Assembly (NCBI GenBank): GCA_018057455.1
Contig: JAGPDT010000002.1
Coordinates: 1 to 45,575, forward strand
Origin: Flavobacteriales bacterium
GTDB lineage: Bacteria; Bacteroidota; Bacteroidia; Flavobacteriales_F; PHOS-HE28
Direction: 5' to 3'
Length of the DNA: 45,575 nucleotides
A program made the position numbers and the translations under genes. Below are positions 26,491 to 36,805 of the stretch, in pieces. Within the stretch, counting starts at the first letter, position 1. Each line of letters opens with the position of its first letter. The notes under the pieces were generated by a model that did no database searches, was not told where the DNA came from, and saw only the letters and a program-made list of their open reading frames with translations.

Positions 26491-28023
26491 ATGCGCAAGA
26501 CATTCTGGGCCGTCAGCATCGGGCTCATCCTCCTTATCGCCGTGGCCGGCCAGGCCCACCATCGCTTTTTCTGGGCGTACGCCGTGGTGCTGCCGTTGTT
26601 CCTGCTGGGCGTGTACAACCTGGTGCAGCCCCGGCATACCATCCTGCGGAACTTCCCGGTGCTGGGCTACGCACGGTACTTCTTCGAGTTCATCTCTCCG
26701 GAGATCCAGCAGTACTTCATTGAGCGCCATACGGACGGGCGCCCCTTCAGCCGCCAGCAGCGTTCACTGGCGTACCAGCGCGCCAAGAACGTGATGGACA
26801 CGGTTCCGTTCGGCACCCAGCTGGACATCAACGCGGCGAACTACGAGGGAATCCGCCACTCGATCTTCCCCAAGGCGCATCCGGCGGAACCGCCCCGGAT
26901 CAAGATCGGCGGCGCACTCTGCGCCAAGCCCTACATGGCCTCGCTCTTGAACATCTCGGCCATGAGCTTCGGGGCCCTGAGCAACCGCGCCGTGCTGGCA
27001 TTGAACGCCGGCGCCAAGAAAGGGGGCTTCTACCACAACACCGGCGAGGGCGGCCTCAGCGACCACCACCTGGCCCCTGGTGGCGATCTGGTGTGGCAGA
27101 TCGGCACCGGCTATTTCGGCTGTCGCGACAAGGATGGCCGCTTCGATCCGGAATTGTTCCGAAGCAAGGTGGCTGCCCACCCCCAGGTGCGCATGATCGA
27201 ACTGAAGCTCTCCCAAGGGGCCAAGCCCGGCCATGGCGGGGTGCTCCCTGCGGTGAAGAACACACCGGAGATCGCACGCATCCGCCACCTGGAGCCGCAC
27301 ACCACGGTGGTGTCGCCGCCGGGCCACAGTGCCTTCAGCGATGCTGCCGGCCTGCTGCTCTTCATCGGCCGGTTGCGCGAGTTGAGCGGCGGCCTGCCCG
27401 TGGGCTTCAAGCTGTGCATCGGGCGTACCGAAGAATTCACCGCGCTGTGCGAGAAGATGCTGGAGACGGGCACGCGGCCGGATTTCATCACGGTGGACGG
27501 CGCCGAGGGCGGCACCGGTGCATCTCCGCTGGAACTCACCGACAGCGTAGGCATGCCCTTCGAGCCCGCATTGATGTACGTGCGGCGCACCTTGGAGCGT
27601 TTCGCGCTGCATGACGAGGTGAAGATCATCGCCAGCGGCAAGGTGCTCACCGCCGCCAGCCTGATGAAGATGCTGGCCCTGGGAGCCGATGTGTGCAACA
27701 GTGCCCGGGGCTTCCTCTTCTCCTTGGGCTGCATCCAAGCGTTGCGCTGCAACACCAACGACTGTCCCACGGGCATCACCACGCACCAGCGCAGCCTGGT
27801 GCGCGGGCTGGTGGTGACCGAGAAGAGCGAACGGGTGTTCCATTTCCACCGGAACACGCTGCACACCTTGATGGAACTGCTGGCCGCCTGCGGGCTGGAC
27901 CATGTGGAAGACGTGAACACGGGGCACTTCATGCGCGGCGATGAATTCGTGAAGCTGGCCGACCGCTACTTCCCCGACCGGCTCACCCAGGTGATGCATG
28001 CCTCGCCCGGCGGGGCTTCGTAG
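26491..28023 (+). CDS. Membrane-anchored FMN-binding glutamate-synthase-domain protein
   Basis: A 510-residue protein with two hydrophobic helices at the N-terminus (about 5-20 and 26-45), then a Glu_synthase-type FMN barrel. Family marks are ISAMSFGALS, NTGEGGLSDHH, SQGAKPGHGGVLP, VDGAEGGTGASP, and the 3Fe-4S cluster cysteines Cys414, Cys420 and Cys425 in CIQALRCNTNDCPTG. The glutaminase domain of GltB is missing and no gltD is nearby, so this is the stand-alone 'FMN-binding glutamate synthase family' type. The physiological substrate is not established; it may be an ammonia-dependent synthase or another flavin oxidoreductase. ATG 26491 starts the membrane segment. Divergent from ileS; the YecM-like gene follows 10 bp downstream. 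Confidence 0.88.
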   Translation: MRKTFWAVSIGLILLIAVAGQAHHRFFWAYAVVLPLFLLGVYNLVQPRHTILRNFPVLGYARYFFEFISPEIQQYFIERHTDGRPFSRQQRSLAYQRAKNVMDTVPFGTQLDINAANYEGIRHSIFPKAHPAEPPRIKIGGALCAKPYMASLLNISAMSFGALSNRAVLALNAGAKKGGFYHNTGEGGLSDHHLAPGGDLVWQIGTGYFGCRDKDGRFDPELFRSKVAAHPQVRMIELKLSQGAKPGHGGVLPAVKNTPEIARIRHLEPHTTVVSPPGHSAFSDAAGLLLFIGRLRELSGGLPVGFKLCIGRTEEFTALCEKMLETGTRPDFITVDGAEGGTGASPLELTDSVGMPFEPALMYVRRTLERFALHDEVKIIASGKVLTAASLMKMLALGADVCNSARGFLFSLGCIQALRCNTNDCPTGITTHQRSLVRGLVVTEKSERVFHFHRNTLHTLMELLAACGLDHVEDVNTGHFMRGDEFVKLADRYFPDRLTQVMHASPGGAS

Positions 28024-28033
28024 CCATTCGCGC

Positions 28034-28540
28034 ATGAACGATCCCGGCAGATTCCTGGACTTGCTGTTGGACCACCTGGATGGCACGGGGCTGGACTTGG
28101 ACGATCTCCGGCCTGACCACCTGTGCTACCGCACGGAGAACCATCAGCGCTACCACCAGTTGCGCGATGAACTGGGCGCCAGCAACACCTTGCTGGGCGA
28201 ACACCTCATCAACGGAAGGCTCATTGCCACCTATCGGATGGCTCAAGCATTCCCAAGCCGGGCGGGTGCGTTCCACGTGGTGGAACTGGCGGCACCGAAA
28301 GCCGGAAAACCGTACAAGGAAGGCTGGGAACACGCCGAATTTATCGTGACCGGAGACCTGCACACCTTTGCCGCACGGCATGGGCGAATTGCATGGGACA
28401 TGACCGGGGCCGGGAAAGCGCAAGGCGCGGAACTGCGGTTGTACTTCGGCGGGCTGGGCGTGAAATTCCGCCGGATCCCCTTGGCGGAGGTGATCGCGGC
28501 AGAGAACGGGCCGCAACAGGCGCCTTCAGCCAAAACGTGA
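28034..28540 (+). CDS. YecM-like VOC-superfamily protein
   Basis: A 168-residue protein resembling E. coli YecM (PF06185), a metal-binding-type member of the vicinal-oxygen-chelate superfamily with no known reaction. Shared features are DHLCYRT (His29), the NGRLIATY segment, HVVELAAP and EGWEHAEFIV, whose His/Glu residues sit where VOC enzymes bind metal, and an FRRIPLAEVIAAE ending. Start ATG 28034 is chosen; an in-frame ATG at 27998 would overlap the previous gene. It probably forms a transcript with the glutamate-synthase-like gene. Its last 15 bp overlap the convergent oxidoreductase gene. Confidence 0.8.
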   Translation: MNDPGRFLDLLLDHLDGTGLDLDDLRPDHLCYRTENHQRYHQLRDELGASNTLLGEHLINGRLIATYRMAQAFPSRAGAFHVVELAAPKAGKPYKEGWEHAEFIVTGDLHTFAARHGRIAWDMTGAGKAQGAELRLYFGGLGVKFRRIPLAEVIAAENGPQQAPSAKT

Positions 28541-29548
28541 ACAGTCCACTTCCGGGTCCAAGGGCTGGCCCTCGAACAGGTGGTCCAGCAACCGTTCGGC
28601 ACACCACGGGGCCTGCATCACTCCGCGCGCGCCCAACCCGTTGATCACTGCCTGGTGCGGGCCGGTACGCCCCAGGATGGGCTTGCGGTCCAATGCGGCG
28701 GGCCGAACCCCGGCTCGGGCCTCCACCCATTCCACCGGTACGGTCAATAAGTCCATCAGCTTGGCCATCATCCATTCCCGGGCCTGTTGGGTGGGGCCTT
28801 CCCACACCTCCGTCCATTGGAAGGTGGAGCCTGCACGGAACAACCCTTGGCCCAAGGGCAACAAGCCGGCGCCGCCATGGAGCATGGAGGTGATCCGGAG
28901 CTCCGGGATCCGCACGGTGAGGGTTTCGCCCTTCACCAGGGAGAGTCCCTCCCCGGTGGCAAATGGGCCCGTGCACCGCACCAACCAGCGGCCCTGCACC
29001 TCACCGATCCGAACGCCCTTCCCTTCGGTCCGCACCTCTTCCTCCTGAACGAGCCGTTCGGTGAGGGCGCCGTTGCCCAAAAGCTCACCACGTTGTGCAT
29101 CCAGCAGCAACGGGATGTTGAGCCATCCTGCCTGGGTCACCGTACCGTAGCCATGCGGGGCACGGATGGGTGCGGCATCAATCTCCGGCTCCGGCCTTGA
29201 TGCCATGAAGGGTGCACCGGACGGATGCTCCTTGGCACGCTCCCATTGCTCAGCTTCCCCCTTGGACGCAAATACTTTCACCAAGGGGGCCTCCTGCCAG
29301 CAACGGATGCCCAATCGATTCTCCCACGCACCGAAAAAGGTCCGCACCAAAGGCATCAGCTCCGCGGCGCGCCAACAAGGAATAGCGCGGCGCAGCACCA
29401 CGGGGTTCACCGCACCGCCTGCCGCCATGGTGGCATTGCCGGTCTGCTCCTCGCCGAAAACATGAACGGACAGCCCACGCCGTTGGCAGGCTTCAGCCAG
29501 CACGGCACCGGCGAGCCCGCGCCCGAGGATGACCACATCGTATTGCAC
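28526..29548 (-). CDS. DAO-type FAD-dependent oxidoreductase
   Basis: A 340-residue protein of the D-amino-acid-oxidase fold. The N-terminus has the FAD dinucleotide motif VVILGRGLAGAVLAE (glycines 9, 11 and 14) and an AAGGAVNPVV loop. The C-terminus has the FAD-closing motif VRPAALDRKPILG followed by NGLGARGVMQAPWCAE, reminiscent of the oxidase half of MnmC. No methyltransferase half is present. The substrate is unknown: an amine or amino acid is likely from the fold. It is 80 bp downstream of the receiver-domain gene on the same strand and convergent with the YecM-like gene. Confidence 0.82.
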   Translation of the reverse strand: MQYDVVILGRGLAGAVLAEACQRRGLSVHVFGEEQTGNATMAAGGAVNPVVLRRAIPCWRAAELMPLVRTFFGAWENRLGIRCWQEAPLVKVFASKGEAEQWERAKEHPSGAPFMASRPEPEIDAAPIRAPHGYGTVTQAGWLNIPLLLDAQRGELLGNGALTERLVQEEEVRTEGKGVRIGEVQGRWLVRCTGPFATGEGLSLVKGETLTVRIPELRITSMLHGGAGLLPLGQGLFRAGSTFQWTEVWEGPTQQAREWMMAKLMDLLTVPVEWVEARAGVRPAALDRKPILGRTGPHQAVINGLGARGVMQAPWCAERLLDHLFEGQPLDPEVDCSRFG

Positions 29549-29629
29549 GGCTGCAAAGGTGGCTCAGCGGCACCACGCCCGGGCACACACATACGGGCCT
29601 TGCAACAGCCCCCGTTGCGATGTGTGGCC

Positions 29630-29989
29630 CTACGCGGCCAACAACCGCGTCATGCGGTACATCAGGTCGTCCGGGTCGAACGGTTTCTGCATCAGGTCAT
29701 TGGCGCCCATGCCGAGGACGGTTTCCCTCAAATGCGGAAGCTCATGCGCGGTGATGACCAGCACGGGCACATCGATCCCATGGGCGCGCAGGTCTTCCAC
29801 CAAGGCAAGCCCGTCCACGTGGGGCAGGCCGAGGTCGATCAACAGCAGGTCCGCGGGTTCATCGCGCAGCATGCGCTCCAGTTCGCGGCCATCGGCCAGG
29901 GTGGTCACACGCCAATGGGCATCCATGGCCCGGAACGCCATGGAGCGGCGGGCCAGGGCATCATCCTCAATGATCATGACGTGCGGCAT
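29630..29989 (-). CDS. Stand-alone response-regulator receiver domain
   Basis: A 119-residue CheY-like protein with a complete receiver site: Glu8-Asp9-Asp10 (acidic pocket), Asp52 as phosphoacceptor (LLLIDLGLP), Thr80 (VLVITAH) and Lys102 (MQKPFDP). It has no output domain, and no histidine kinase lies in the window, so it must work by protein interaction or as a phosphorelay intermediate. The function is not predictable. Upstream (29990-30227) is a 238-bp gap with no TAnnTTTG box on the minus strand. Confidence 0.88.
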   Translation of the reverse strand: MPHVMIIEDDALARRSMAFRAMDAHWRVTTLADGRELERMLRDEPADLLLIDLGLPHVDGLALVEDLRAHGIDVPVLVITAHELPHLRETVLGMGANDLMQKPFDPDDLMYRMTRLLAA

Positions 29990-30227
29990 GGTTGCTCGGG
30001 ATTTTGCGCCTTTGTACGCGACTTGGAATGGAAAGGTTGCGGAAGCTGCTTATTGGGTGGGCAAGGACTGTGCGTGCGGGAAAACAAGAGGAACGGGAGG
30101 CGAAGGGAATGAAGGGCGCAAGGGCGGCCCATCGGCTTCACCCCAGGCAAGTTGGAAGCCCTTGCGGCGCATGCCGTTTGGTTCCGGGCATGGTTGGCCG
30201 CAACAAGCTCCGATCACCTCGGATGAA
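29990..30227. other. Intergenic gap, 238 bp, nothing recognised
   Basis: The gap lies between the receiver-domain gene and rseP, both on the minus strand. It is less GC-rich in its left part and has purine-rich plus-strand stretches around 30080-30125. No hairpin with U-tract, RNA gene or good promoter box was found. Confidence 0.4.
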
Positions 30228-31580
30228 CTACAGCTTCCCGGTCACGAGCTTGATCAGGTCATGTCCGTTCACCGCGATGATCACGGTGAGCAGGAAGACC
30301 ATGCCTGCCAATTGCGCGTACTCCAGCACCTTGGGCGGTGCCGGTTTGCGGGCCAGGGATTCATAGAGCAGGAACACCACGTGCCCGCCGTCAAGCGCCG
30401 GAATGGGCAGGATGTTCAGCACGGCCAGGGCCAGTGAAAGGAAAGCGGTCATTTCCCAAAAGCGCTGCCATACCCATTGGGGGCCGTATGCTTTGCTCAT
30501 GGCGATCAGTCCGCCCATCTGCTTCATGCCGGCGGTGCTGCCCAACAGTTTGAACGAGGCCACGTTGTCCTTCAGGCGCTGCCAGCCGTAGGCGATGCCT
30601 GCGGGAATACTGCCCCAGAAGGTGAACCGCTCGGTGGCGAAGGTGAAGTACTCGGCCGGGGAGCGCGGCTGCAGGCCCACGATGCCATTGGCGTCCACCT
30701 CCACCGGTATGCGCACCTGGTGCCCGCTTCGCAGCAGGGTCACTTCCACGTGCTGGCCCTTCTTGTCCTTCACGGCCTCCACAAAGTCCTGGAAATAGCG
30801 CGTGGGCTGGCCGTTCACCTCAATGATGCGGTCGCCCTTTCGGAAACTGCCGGTTTCATTGGCATTGTGGCCGGCCAGCACCGAATCCACATAGAATGGA
30901 AAGCGCGGGTTGAAGAGCGTTTTGTCATCACTTTCCAGGATGCGCTCCTGGATGTTGGCGCTCAATTCAATGATCTTCTCTTCCGGCTTGCCCGTGGCAT
31001 CCTCACGTTCCACGGTGACGTGCTTGGCGCCATCGATCAGGATGGCCAAGGACACATCGCCCAAGGTCTTGGGCTCGCGTCCTTCCACGTCCAGGATCTT
31101 GTCGCCGTCCTGGAACCCTTCAGCCATCATCAGCTTGCTTGGGGACACGCCGTACACCAAGTTGTCCACGGGCAGGTATTCGCGCCCCCACACGAACAGC
31201 ACCATGGCATAGATGGCGAAGCCCAGCAGTACGTTCACCGTAACGCCCCCCACCATCACGATCAAGCGCTGCCATACGGGTTTGGCGCGGAATTCCCACG
31301 GCTCGGGCGGCCGTGTCATGCGTTCCTTCTGCTCGGCATCGAGGCTTTCGTCCACCATGCCAGCGATCTTCACATAGCCGCCGAAGGGCAGGCTGCCGAT
31401 GCCGTAGACCGTTTCGCCGATCTTCTTCTTCACCAACGCATACGGCGCATCGAAGAAGAGGAAGAACTTGTCCACACGCATGCCGAAGAGCTTGGCGGGG
31501 AGGAAGTGGCCGAATTCGTGCAGGGCCACCAGGATGGACAGGCCGAGGATCAGTTGGCCGGCATAGATCAGGATCTCCAT
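30228..31580 (-). CDS. rseP: RseP-type site-2 intramembrane metalloprotease
   Basis: A 450-residue S2P-family zinc protease of the inner membrane, which cleaves transmembrane segments of anti-sigma factors or remnant signal peptides. The active site is HEFGH (His21, Glu22, His25) in the first helix and NILPIPALDGG (Asn389 to Asp397) in the third. Between them are further helices and a PDZ region (GFQDGDKILDVEGREP, then RKGDRIIEVNGQPT), so two PDZ-like repeats. The start ATG overlaps the dxr 3' end by 13 bp, which indicates coupling; dxr-rseP adjacency is common in Gram-negative genomes. Confidence 0.94.
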   Translation of the reverse strand: MEILIYAGQLILGLSILVALHEFGHFLPAKLFGMRVDKFFLFFDAPYALVKKKIGETVYGIGSLPFGGYVKIAGMVDESLDAEQKERMTRPPEPWEFRAKPVWQRLIVMVGGVTVNVLLGFAIYAMVLFVWGREYLPVDNLVYGVSPSKLMMAEGFQDGDKILDVEGREPKTLGDVSLAILIDGAKHVTVEREDATGKPEEKIIELSANIQERILESDDKTLFNPRFPFYVDSVLAGHNANETGSFRKGDRIIEVNGQPTRYFQDFVEAVKDKKGQHVEVTLLRSGHQVRIPVEVDANGIVGLQPRSPAEYFTFATERFTFWGSIPAGIAYGWQRLKDNVASFKLLGSTAGMKQMGGLIAMSKAYGPQWVWQRFWEMTAFLSLALAVLNILPIPALDGGHVVFLLYESLARKPAPPKVLEYAQLAGMVFLLTVIIAVNGHDLIKLVTGKL

Positions 31581-32755
31581 TCGGGGGTGTTCAGGGCTTC
31601 GCGGACGGCGCGGCGTGTTTCTGCATCGCTCGCCACGAGCGCGTCCAGGTCAGGGGCGGGTACAAAGGTCGCCTTGGCCAGGCGGTCGGCGATCAGATCG
31701 CTCATGTCCAGGAAGCCGATGCGTTCCTGCAGGAAGGCCTCCACGGCTTCTTCATTGGCGGCATTGAGCACGCAGGGCGCATTGCCACCGCGTTGCATGG
31801 CCTGCTGCGCCAAGGCCAGGTTCGGGAAGGCTTGCATGTCGGGTTGTTCGAATGTGAAGCTGGCACAGGTGGTGAAATCAAAGCGCGGCCAGCGTGTGGG
31901 CAAACGGTGCGGGTAGGCCAAGGCGTACTGGATGGGCAGTTTCATGTCGGGCAGGCCCAGCTGGGCCTTCATGCTGCCATCCTGGAACTGCACCAGGCTA
32001 TGGATGATGCTTTGCGGGTGCACCACGATCTCCACCTGCGCCGGTTGGAGGCCGAACAGCCACTTGGCCTCGATGGCTTCCAGGCCCTTGTTCATCAGGC
32101 TGGCGCTGTCGATGGTGATCTTGGCGCCCATGGCCCAATTGGGGTGCTTGAGGGCCTGTGCTTTTGTCACCGTGGCCAGCTCGGCCTTGGACTTCCCCCG
32201 GAAGGGTCCGCCGCTGGCCGTGAGGACGATCTTCTCGATGGGGTTGCCCCACTCGCCGGCCAGGCATTGGAAGATGGCCGAATGTTCACTGTCCACGGGG
32301 TGGATGTCCACTCCCTTGGCACGCGCCCGTGCCGTGACCAATTCACCGGCCACCACCAATGTTTCCTTGTTGGCCAAGGCGATGGGCTTGCCGGCGTCTA
32401 TGGCGGCCAGTGTGGGGCGCAGCCCGGCAAAGCCCACCATGGCGGTAAGCACCACGTCGATGCTGTCCATGTGCACGGCCTGTGCAATGGCGTCCATGCC
32501 GGCGTAGACTTTCACGCCCAGTGGAAAAAGGGCAGCACGCACTTCGGCATGGCGGTTTTCATCGCCGATCACCACGGCGTTGGGCCTGAACTCACGAGCT
32601 TGCTGAATGAGCAGCTCGGCATTGCGGCCGGCCACCAGCAGCTCCACCTCGAAGTGGGCCGGTTGCTCGCGCACCACCTCCAAGGCTTGGGTGCCAATGG
32701 ATCCGGTGCTGCCGAGGATGGCGATGCGCTTGGGCGGGGAAGTACGGGTCAGCAC
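31568..32755 (-). CDS. dxr: 1-deoxy-D-xylulose-5-phosphate reductoisomerase
   Basis: DXR makes 2-C-methyl-D-erythritol 4-phosphate with NADPH, the committed step of the MEP isoprenoid pathway and the fosmidomycin target. The 395-residue protein has the NADPH loop GSTGSIG (15-21), ALANKETLV (127-134), the metal ligands in VDSEHSA (Asp155, Glu157) and the SASLMNKGLE substrate segment. It is downstream of the Sua5-type gene and overlaps rseP. A GATCTTTG box (plus-strand 32775-32782) lies 19 bp upstream of its ATG and may be an internal promoter. Confidence 0.96.
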   Translation of the reverse strand: MLTRTSPPKRIAILGSTGSIGTQALEVVREQPAHFEVELLVAGRNAELLIQQAREFRPNAVVIGDENRHAEVRAALFPLGVKVYAGMDAIAQAVHMDSIDVVLTAMVGFAGLRPTLAAIDAGKPIALANKETLVVAGELVTARARAKGVDIHPVDSEHSAIFQCLAGEWGNPIEKIVLTASGGPFRGKSKAELATVTKAQALKHPNWAMGAKITIDSASLMNKGLEAIEAKWLFGLQPAQVEIVVHPQSIIHSLVQFQDGSMKAQLGLPDMKLPIQYALAYPHRLPTRWPRFDFTTCASFTFEQPDMQAFPNLALAQQAMQRGGNAPCVLNAANEEAVEAFLQERIGFLDMSDLIADRLAKATFVPAPDLDALVASDAETRRAVREALNTPEWRS

Positions 32756-32774
32756 GGGGGCAGGGGGAAAGGTG

Positions 32775-32782
32775 CAAAGATC
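32775..32782 (-). promoter_or_regulatory. Candidate -7 element GATCTTTG upstream of dxr
   Basis: One mismatch to TAnnTTTG (first base). It sits in the 49-bp gap between the Sua5-type gene and dxr, 19 bp from the dxr ATG. Position supports it more than sequence. Confidence 0.3.
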
Positions 32783-32804
32783 GCGAACCGGAGGGGATGC
32801 CCGG

Positions 32805-33776
32805 TCATGCTCGTTTGGCGGAGGCGCGTTTCAAGCGGTCATTGATGGCCGCGCCCAGGCCCTGGTCGGGGAAGTGTTCGGCCAGGATGAGGTCCGCGCT
32901 GCCGGCATCCAGCCTGCGCAGCGCCGCAAAGAGGTTGCGGGCGGCCTCGGCGAGATCCCCCCCGGGCGAAAGCACTTCCAAGGCATGCACCGTGTGCCGG
33001 TTGCGGAAGCTGACCACCCCGATGCGCTTGCCTGCGTGGTCCATGGCCAGCGTGGCAATGTCGCCGATGAACACCGGCTTGCGCGGCGCGTAGTGGCTGT
33101 CCAGCAGGCCCGGTGATGCGGGCAGCACCGTCCCGGGGGCCTTTCCTACCGCGCCGACCACCGCTTGCACCTCTTCCAAGGGCAGGCCGCCGGGCCGGTA
33201 AAGCACCCATTGTTCCGCCTGGGCATCCCAACCGATGATGGTGCTTTCCACCCCCACTGGACAGGCCCCGCCGTCCAGGATGTACGGCACCTGGCCGCCC
33301 AACTGGTCCGCCACGTGCCGCGCGGTGGTGGGGCTCACATAGCCGAAGGGGTTGGCGCTGGGCGCCGCCAGCGGAAAGGGCAGCGAACGCAACAGGGCCA
33401 AGGTCATCGGGTGGGCGGGCATGCGCACGGCCACGGTATCCAGCCCGCTGGTGACCAGGTCGGGCACGCGCGCAGTCTTCGGCAGCACCAATGTGAGGGG
33501 CCCGGGCCAAAACCGGTCCATCAACGCCTCCGTCTGGCGTTGCATGTCCCGCGGAACAGACCCCAATGCAGCCACTTGTGCCGCTTGCTCCGGGCTGTGC
33601 ACATGCACGATCAGCGGGTCGAAGGCGGGCCGCTGCTTGGCCTCGAAGACCTTCAGCACGGCTGCGGCGTTGAACGCATTGGCGGCCAAGCCGTACACGG
33701 TCTCGGTGGGTATGGCCACCAGCTGCCCGTTGCGCAGCAGCTCGGCAGCCCAGGCAAGTTCGGTGCCGATGGGCAT
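32805..33776 (-). CDS. L-threonylcarbamoyladenylate synthase, long Sua5 form
   Basis: This enzyme makes threonylcarbamoyl-AMP from threonine, bicarbonate and ATP for the t6A modification of ANN-decoding tRNAs. The 323-residue protein has the YrdC-fold signatures PTETVYGLAANAF (23-35), KQRPAFDPL (47-55) and APSANPFGYVSPT, then a C-terminal Sua5 domain joined by a linker (SPGLLDSHYAPRKP). The length marks it as Sua5/YwlC type rather than short TsaC. ATG 33776 gives the family N-terminus; the long upstream in-frame stretch is antisense to sdhC and is rejected. A GACCTTTG box lies 4 bp before the ATG, so the message may be leaderless. First gene of a run with dxr and rseP. Confidence 0.93.
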   Translation of the reverse strand: MPIGTELAWAAELLRNGQLVAIPTETVYGLAANAFNAAAVLKVFEAKQRPAFDPLIVHVHSPEQAAQVAALGSVPRDMQRQTEALMDRFWPGPLTLVLPKTARVPDLVTSGLDTVAVRMPAHPMTLALLRSLPFPLAAPSANPFGYVSPTTARHVADQLGGQVPYILDGGACPVGVESTIIGWDAQAEQWVLYRPGGLPLEEVQAVVGAVGKAPGTVLPASPGLLDSHYAPRKPVFIGDIATLAMDHAGKRIGVVSFRNRHTVHALEVLSPGGDLAEAARNLFAALRRLDAGSADLILAEHFPDQGLGAAINDRLKRASAKRA

Positions 33777-33780
33777 GCCG

Positions 33781-33788
33781 CAAAGGTC
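33781..33788 (-). promoter_or_regulatory. Candidate -7 element GACCTTTG next to the Sua5-type start
   Basis: One mismatch to TAnnTTTG. With only four bases to the ATG, transcription from it would begin at or next to the start codon. Confidence 0.3.
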
Positions 33789-33980
33789 GGCACGGGGCGG
33801 GACAGTCGCCGTGGTGGACCCGAAGCCATCGGAGACCGCTCGTGCATGGGCGCCAAGCCCCACCGGAACCCCACGTGGCGGGCGCCGGGATCCTCCTGTA
33901 TCCCACAGCCCACCGGCCTTCCCCGGTGCGTAGAACGATTCCAGATAAGGAAGGCCGGACAAGCACAATTGGCCGGAGGC

Positions 33981-33988
33981 TACTTTTG
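33981..33988 (+). promoter_or_regulatory. Promoter -7 element TACTTTTG upstream of sdhC
   Basis: A perfect TAnnTTTG match 40 bp before the sdhC ATG, in the 252-bp divergent gap (33777-34028). No TTTG is found at the usual -33 spacing. Nothing else was recognised in the gap. Confidence 0.5.
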
Positions 33989-34028
33989 CCTGGCACCAAC
34001 CGGCGGCCAACCCCCGCCACCCCATCGC

Positions 34029-34718
34029 ATGGCACGACAAGGACTCTTCGGCTCGGCACTCATCAAAAAATACTGGATGGCCCTGACGGGCCTTTTCCTT
34101 ATCTCGTTCCTGGTGGTGCACGCCGCCATCAACGCCATGATCTACTTCAATGACGGCGGCGTCACCTTCAACAAGTGGGCGCACTTCATGGGGGCGAACC
34201 TCATCATCCGCACCATGGAGATCGTGCTCTTCCTGGGCCTGATCGCGCACGTGGTGGACGGCCTCCTGCTCACCCGGCGGAACCGCGCCGCCCGCCCGGT
34301 GAATTATGCCTACGCCCAACACAACGCCAACAGCAAGTGGTACTCCCGCAGCATGGGCATCCTGGGCATCCTCATCCTGTTGTTCCTCATCGTCCACCTG
34401 TGGCACTTCTGGGTGCCCAGCCGCCACATCGTGGGCAACCTGGACCCCTACGGCGTGGACGCCGCCGGGCAGGCCAACCTCTACGCCCTGATGCTGCTGG
34501 TCTTCTCCAACCCCATCCCCGTGGTGATCTACGTGCTGGGCTGCTTCGCCCTGTTCTGGCACCTGCTCCACGGGTTCAAGAGCGCGTTCCAAAGCCTGGG
34601 CCTCAACCACCGCGGGTACAACGGCCTGATCGCCTTTTGCGGCGCGGCCTTCTCCATCATCGTGCCCACCCTCTTCGCCTCCATGCCCGTGGCCCTGTAC
34701 TTGGGCTGGGTGAAGTGA
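34029..34718 (+). CDS. sdhC: Succinate dehydrogenase cytochrome b subunit
   Basis: The membrane anchor of complex II. The 229-residue protein has five predicted helices (about 20-40, 56-81, 108-128, 152-180, 200-222) in one polypeptide, with histidines placed for two hemes (His31, His74, His123/126, His178/181). This is the class B, di-heme, menaquinone-type anchor found in Bacteroidota; no separate sdhD exists or is needed. The short hydrophilic start [16 protein letters not shown] is typical. sdhA begins 38 bp downstream. Confidence 0.94.
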   Translation: MARQGLFGSALIKKYWMALTGLFLISFLVVHAAINAMIYFNDGGVTFNKWAHFMGANLIIRTMEIVLFLGLIAHVVDGLLLTRRNRAARPVNYAYAQHNANSKWYSRSMGILGILILLFLIVHLWHFWVPSRHIVGNLDPYGVDAAGQANLYALMLLVFSNPIPVVIYVLGCFALFWHLLHGFKSAFQSLGLNHRGYNGLIAFCGAAFSIIVPTLFASMPVALYLGWVK

Positions 34719-34756
34719 ACAAGCACCGCACCTCCAGCAATTCCCATCCATACCCC

Positions 34757-36760
<2,004 letters not shown>

Positions 36761-36805
36761 GCACAATGCCGACCTGCATGGCCGGCGACAACAATTAGCA
36801 AGGCA

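Noticed and set aside
22283-26794. Open frame of about 1500 codons on the plus strand
   Set aside because: It lies antisense to ileS and the DksA-like gene. Its translation is low-complexity (Val/His/Gln/Ala-rich) with no motif. Long antisense frames are expected in GC-rich DNA with strong third-position bias.
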